Source: JACJXF01 sp964349045 (GTDB taxonomy: Bacteria > Bacteroidota > Bacteroidia > Bacteroidales > GCA-2748055). Taken from it: a stretch of DNA of 10,354 bases. Under the pieces are notes generated by a model that saw nothing but the letters and a program-made list of their open reading frames with translations, had not been told where the DNA came from and ran no database searches. Shown here piece by piece: positions 7,031 to 10,354 of this stretch (position 1 is its first letter; each line of letters opens with the position of its first letter). Position numbers and translations under genes: made by a program. The stretch covers positions 1-10,354 of the forward strand of contig CAYGFI010000169.1 of assembly GCA_964349045.1 (NCBI GenBank), in the 5' to 3' direction.

Positions 7031-9025
7031 ATGAAGTTACGAAATTTGCTGCTCCTTACTTTACTGTTCCTGATCAGTTCCTGCACGACATACCAGGATT
7101 TTGACAAGGAAAAATCTTTCATTTTCACGATGAATGATTCTTCGCAAATCGCTATCGGAACTGAAAACTGGAAAGGACCTGATGACTGTTCTGCTACTGC
7201 CTATATGAACAGAACTGAAACAGGTCTTCTGTTAACAATCAGGGTTAAAGATGATTCCGTTAGAACGGGTAATGAGTTCTCCTATATGAACGATGGAGTT
7301 GAAATTTATATGGATCTCCGCCCGCCACGACTGAATAAAAGAAATGCATATGAAAAGGGAGTGTTTCAGGCGGTGATAATTCCTCTACCCGGAAAAAAGA
7401 ATGTGGCTCCGATCGAATGGTTCCCTAAACATTACAGTTCTGAAGTTAATGGTGCCAGGGCTTGGACCCAGCTTTTCGATAGCAGTTATGTAGTCCAGGT
7501 ATTATTCCCTTATTCCGGTCTGAAAAGAAATCATTTCTGGCCCAGGACCCGTTTTTCGATGGATATCGCCATCAATGATGCCGATAGCGTAAATCGTGAA
7601 ACACAAATAATGTGGAAAGGTAAATCCGATAACTGGAGCAGTCCGGCAAATTTCAATCAGATAATTGTTAAGGATGAACAGGCAGAGATTAATAGAAAAA
7701 GAAGGAAGAAAACTGAGAATCCCAATATTCTGTTCATTTTCACTGATCAGCAGACTTTGACTGCAATGGGTGCATATGGAAATCCCTATGTTCAGACTCC
7801 AAATATGGATGCACTGGCAGCTGCCGGGACCCTCTTTACACAATCGTATTGCAGCTCACCTGCCTGTTCTCCATCCAGAAGTTCGCTTATAACCGGAATG
7901 TATCCTCATCAGACAGGAGTGAATTACAACGGGCAGAAACCCGACAGCAGCATTCAGAATATGGGAGAGCTTTTCCGAAAAGCCGGTTACCGGACCATAT
8001 GGGGTGGTAAATGGCAACTTCCTGAAAATTATCCACATACCAGCGGAACAGATTCTGTACAAGGATTCGTACTGGTTAACTTTTCATCCCCCGAAAAAAC
8101 AACGGGAAAAGGAAGCGATACAGATGGACCCCTGTCAGATGCTATGGTCAAACAATTGCAACGGCATCCGGATGAACCCTGGCTAATGGTTGTTTCCTTC
8201 CAGAACCCTCATGATATTGGATCTTTTGCAGCTCAACCGGATTCATATCTGCCGGCTTTTAATCCGGAAAATACAGCCCCGTTACCTTTGAATTTCGAAT
8301 CCAGTACCTCAGAACCGCAGTTTTTGAAGGACTGCAGAAACCGCGACACGTATGAAAATGAGCTTTTTCTGACTCAGAAACTTAGTAGTGCAGAATGGAG
8401 GAATTACCTGTATCAGTATTACCGGTTAATTGAAAAGGTAGATTTGGAAATAGGAAAAATCATTTCCATGATTGAGAAACAGGGATATGATGAAAATACC
8501 CTCATCATTTTCACCAGCGATCATGGAGACGGTGCAGCAGCACACCAGTGGGCAGGAAGCCTTTCTCCTTACGAAGAAGTCGTGAAAGTTCCGCTTATTG
8601 TAAGTTGGTTCGGGAAAGAGTTTAAATCTGCTGTTAACGACCGGCACCTGGTTTCAGGTATGGATATTCTGCCAACTATGCTTGATTATGCCGGACTACC
8701 TGTTCCCTCAACCTTGGAAGGACGCAGCCTCAAGCCCATCATTGAAAATCCTGACACTTCTTTCAGGGAATTCCTTTACAGCCAGATTGCATGTGATCCG
8801 GCACATCCCGAAAGACTTGGCCGGATGGTGCGATACAGGAATTATAAATATGTTCTTTATTCTTATGGGAGTCTGAACGAACAGCTCTTTGACCTCAAGG
8901 CAGATCCGGGGGAAATAGAAAATCTTGCATACCAGGCAAAACATAAGGAAATAAAAAACTATCTGAATTCTCACCTGATCAGCTGGATGAGAGAAAAGCG
9001 GGATTATTTTAGAATTGTGGAATAA
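7031..9025 (+). CDS. Lipoprotein sulfatase fused to an N-terminal CBM9-like domain
   Basis: The protein has 664 residues. It begins with signal peptide MKLRNLLLLTLLFLISSC (C18). Residues about 25-225 resemble a CBM9/DOMON-type sugar-binding module (N-W-K-G-P-D-D-C-S-A-T-A-Y-M, L-L-L-T-I-R-V-K-D-D-S-V, M-N-D-G-V-E-I-Y-M-D-L). A basic linker (R-K-R-R-K-K) leads into an S1-type sulfatase: F-T-D239-Q-Q, the formylglycine motif C279-S-P-S-R, G-G-K327-W-Q329-L-P, N-P-H394-D, and S-D497-H-G-D. The cysteine must be converted to formylglycine by an anaerobic or FGE-type maturase not present here. D239, C279, K327, H394 and D497/H498 match metal, catalytic and sulfate ligands of the family. The usual His of G-K-W-H is Gln (Q329), and the usual Lys four residues before Y-E-E is Ser (S510). 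The gene is 46 bases after the hydrolase and probably in its operon, suggesting desulfation of the same glycan. The subfamily and the exact substrate cannot be told. Confidence 0.88.
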   Translation: MKLRNLLLLTLLFLISSCTTYQDFDKEKSFIFTMNDSSQIAIGTENWKGPDDCSATAYMNRTETGLLLTIRVKDDSVRTGNEFSYMNDGVEIYMDLRPPRLNKRNAYEKGVFQAVIIPLPGKKNVAPIEWFPKHYSSEVNGARAWTQLFDSSYVVQVLFPYSGLKRNHFWPRTRFSMDIAINDADSVNRETQIMWKGKSDNWSSPANFNQIIVKDEQAEINRKRRKKTENPNILFIFTDQQTLTAMGAYGNPYVQTPNMDALAAAGTLFTQSYCSSPACSPSRSSLITGMYPHQTGVNYNGQKPDSSIQNMGELFRKAGYRTIWGGKWQLPENYPHTSGTDSVQGFVLVNFSSPEKTTGKGSDTDGPLSDAMVKQLQRHPDEPWLMVVSFQNPHDIGSFAAQPDSYLPAFNPENTAPLPLNFESSTSEPQFLKDCRNRDTYENELFLTQKLSSAEWRNYLYQYYRLIEKVDLEIGKIISMIEKQGYDENTLIIFTSDHGDGAAAHQWAGSLSPYEEVVKVPLIVSWFGKEFKSAVNDRHLVSGMDILPTMLDYAGLPVPSTLEGRSLKPIIENPDTSFREFLYSQIACDPAHPERLGRMVRYRNYKYVLYSYGSLNEQLFDLKADPGEIENLAYQAKHKEIKNYLNSHLISWMREKRDYFRIVE

Positions 9026-9219
9026 AGAGTTTGGGTGGTTTTCTTTTCTTTTTAAAGTCCTATAAATGAGTTATATTTCATGCCTAAGAAATCCCGACGC
9101 ACAAATAGCACATTTCCCAACTCCAACCCACAATCCCATGCCTTTTAGACATAACAGCTATTTTCCCTCCCCACATGAATAAAATTACTACTTTTGTATT
9201 ACAAGTAACAAACTAGAAA
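9026..9219. other. Intergenic boundary between the hydrolase/sulfatase unit and the restriction-like unit
   Basis: These 194 bases hold no gene. A pyrimidine-rich patch (9037-9053) follows the sulfatase stop but has no stem before it, so it is not a proper terminator. A C-rich, G-poor stretch (about 9111-9142) and a promoter-like element with an overlapping dyad close to 9220 are the only features I see. Base composition turns clearly more AT-rich across this point. Confidence 0.5.
9162..9196 (+). promoter_or_regulatory. Promoter for the restriction-like gene
   Basis: TACTTTTG at 9189-9196 matches the Bacteroidota -7 consensus TAnnTTTG at every defined base. The -33 box is poor: TTTC at 9162-9165, 23 bases upstream, is the best match in range. 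Transcription would begin near 9203, leaving a leader of about 17 bases before the ATG at 9220. A near-perfect dyad, TTGTA-T-TACAA (9194-9204), overlaps the end of the -7 box and the start point and could be an operator, though no regulator gene is visible in the window. Confidence 0.45.
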
Positions 9220-10224
9220 ATGAGAGACATTATTGATCTAGAAAAAAATGCAATAAAATTCTGGCCATCTGGATTAACCGGCAAAGAAAAGGATGCAAGC
9301 ATAATTCCAAAACTAATTGAAACTCAGGACAAATTCATAAGTTTACTTAACATTTCGGATGCGGATCCATTCAAATGGAAGGATACTCTTAACAGCACAA
9401 AGAATCTATCGGGGAATCTCTTTCTAAAGCACTTGATGGTCTTATCTGATATTGGAGGCGAAAAGCTGATGCGATTTAAAAAAGAGTTGTTAAAATTAAT
9501 TGGCAATAGTTTGGAATTTATTTGGGACGGAAAAAATTTCAAATATGATTTTCAAACCCTTACAGATAAATCCACTTGGAATAATAACAAACTTTTTGTT
9601 GATGGAGATGGTCTGATAAATGCAAAAGACCTATCATCCATGATGGAAGATGTCAGTATGCTTTTACTTTTTGGAGGTTCATGTATTAATGAAAATATGC
9701 CAGCTGATATAACAGAAAGATGTATAGTTGGGACAATGTTGGGTAAAACTGATGAACTAGAAGCCTTTGTTAAGCAAAGATATATATGGGTAAGTAGAAT
9801 TACAGGAGGGGCTACAGCAAATACATTGGGTCAATTAACACAAAGCTATGTTCAAGAATATCTAAAACTAAAACTTCCTAATTGGCGATTTAATAAAGAC
9901 TCATTGCCAAAAGTAAGTCAGAACAAAAGAACTGCTTTATCTGTTGATATTGTGGCACGTTCCCCAAAAGGAAATTTTTGTGCAATAGAAGTCAGCTTTC
10001 AAGTTACAACAAATAGTACGATTGAGAGAAAATCAGGACAAGCTCAATCAAGACAAAAACTTTTACATGGGAAAGGAATTAAGATAGCATACGTCATTGA
10101 TGGTGCTGGGAATTTTGCCAGGCAGTCTGCTTTAAGGACAATTAGTCATTACAGTGATTGCACAGTATCTTTTAAAGATGTTGAATTAGATAAATTAGTT
10201 GAATATTTAAAAACTATCGAATAG
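9220..10224 (+). CDS. PD-(D/E)XK-like protein, probable type II restriction endonuclease
   Basis: The 334-residue protein has no signal peptide. The N-terminal 150 residues look helical and have no motif I know. A middle segment, R-I-T-G-G-A-T-A-N-T-L-G-Q with a following Q-S-Y-V-Q-E-Y-L, leads into a C-terminal part (about 225-334) with a nuclease-like core: V-D243-I-V-A-R, thirteen residues, then A-I-E257-V-S-F-Q. Strand and helix follow (E-R-K-S-G-Q-A-Q-S-R, I-K-I-A-Y-V-I-D-G-A-G-N-F). D243 and E257 are spaced like the two acidic ligands of PD-(D/E)XK nucleases; the usual Lys two residues after the Glu is Ser259. The 'Y-V-I-D-G-A-G-N-F-x-R-x-S-A-L' ending is what I recall from type II restriction enzymes, but I cannot name the prototype or recognition site. 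A second gene starts 3 bases after the stop, as expected for a coupled partner such as a methyltransferase. The gene is AT-rich compared with 1033-9025, consistent with transfer. Confidence 0.65.
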   Translation: MRDIIDLEKNAIKFWPSGLTGKEKDASIIPKLIETQDKFISLLNISDADPFKWKDTLNSTKNLSGNLFLKHLMVLSDIGGEKLMRFKKELLKLIGNSLEFIWDGKNFKYDFQTLTDKSTWNNNKLFVDGDGLINAKDLSSMMEDVSMLLLFGGSCINENMPADITERCIVGTMLGKTDELEAFVKQRYIWVSRITGGATANTLGQLTQSYVQEYLKLKLPNWRFNKDSLPKVSQNKRTALSVDIVARSPKGNFCAIEVSFQVTTNSTIERKSGQAQSRQKLLHGKGIKIAYVIDGAGNFARQSALRTISHYSDCTVSFKDVELDKLVEYLKTIE

Positions 10225-10227
10225 AAA

Positions 10228-10354
10228 ATGGGGCATTTGAGCGACACAAGAAATAAATTACAAAGGGTAATTGCTGGAGATAGTCTCATTCAAGATTTTT
10301 CAGAAAATGATGTCTGGTTTGTTAAACTTCCTCATTACATTAAAGAAGAGATCA
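10228..10354 (+). CDS. Start of an unidentified gene coupled to the restriction-like gene (3' end outside window)
   Basis: An ATG at 10228 lies 3 bases after the TAG of the restriction-like gene and opens a frame that stays open for 42 codons to the window edge. The visible residues are M-G-H-L-S-D-T-R-N-K-L-Q-R-V-I-A-G-D-S-L-I, then F-S-E-N-D-V-W-F-V-K-L-P-H-Y-I-K-E-E-I. No methyltransferase motif (F-x-G-x-G, P-C-Q, D/N-P-P-Y/F) is seen yet, so the identity is open. Position and spacing make a partner methyltransferase or an accessory subunit the obvious guess. There is no room for a separate promoter, so it must be co-transcribed and probably translationally coupled. Confidence 0.6.
   Translation, partial: MGHLSDTRNKLQRVIAGDSLIQDFSENDVWFVKLPHYIKEEI

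Noticed and set aside
7502..7843. 113-residue minus-strand frame inside the sulfatase gene
   Set aside because: It is antisense to well-conserved domain sequence and has no signal or motif of its own; the same holds for the other antisense frames in 3799-4095, 5284-5526, 8426-8647 and 8708-8974.
9037..9053. Terminator after the sulfatase gene
   Set aside because: The pyrimidine-rich run is not preceded by a stable stem.

Overview
The window looks like a chromosomal accessory region of a Bacteroidota bacterium, probably a marine or sediment-type Bacteroidales. The reasons are a TonB-dependent receptor with an N-terminal carboxypeptidase-regulatory-like domain, several lipoproteins with short signal peptides ending in T/S-S-C, weak ribosome-binding sites, a TAnnTTTG-type -7 element, and a DUF4248-like remnant (a family I know from this phylum). 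The species cannot be named from the sequence.

Layout. Positions 2-415 hold the 3' part of a small lipoprotein gene. Positions 471-874 are a scrap heap in an AT-rich stretch: a minus-strand DUF4248-like gene fragment, a 66-base sliver of an IS3-type transposase OrfA, and the C-terminal end of an unknown protein. At 1033-4188 lie a TonB-dependent receptor and, 12 bases later, a lipoprotein resembling DUF2271 periplasmic proteins. A non-coding stretch (4189-4425) carries two opposed arrays of an 8-base GTTAC-containing unit. A 167-residue orphan protein follows (4426-4929). Next come two lipoprotein enzymes in probable operon order: a GH63/MGH1-like glycoside hydrolase (5101-6984) and a two-domain protein with a CBM9-like module and a sulfatase (7031-9025). 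After a 194-base gap and a good promoter-like element, a new AT-rich transcription unit starts with a PD-(D/E)XK-like protein resembling a type II restriction endonuclease (9220-10224). Three bases later comes a second gene cut by the window end.

How the genes may work together. The hydrolase and the sulfatase are both predicted to be anchored outside the cytoplasm and are 46 bases apart. Together they suggest stepwise breakdown of a sulfated glycan or glycoside, but no SusC/SusD pair is present. The receptor/lipoprotein pair may be an independent uptake unit with unknown substrate. The last two genes look like a defence (restriction-modification-like) operon whose partner lies mostly outside the window. 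The observations most worth checking are substitutions at two sulfate-contacting positions of the sulfatase, the restriction-like operon with its E-V-S variant motif, and the layered gene debris at 471-874. No tRNA, rRNA, CRISPR array or complete insertion sequence is visible.
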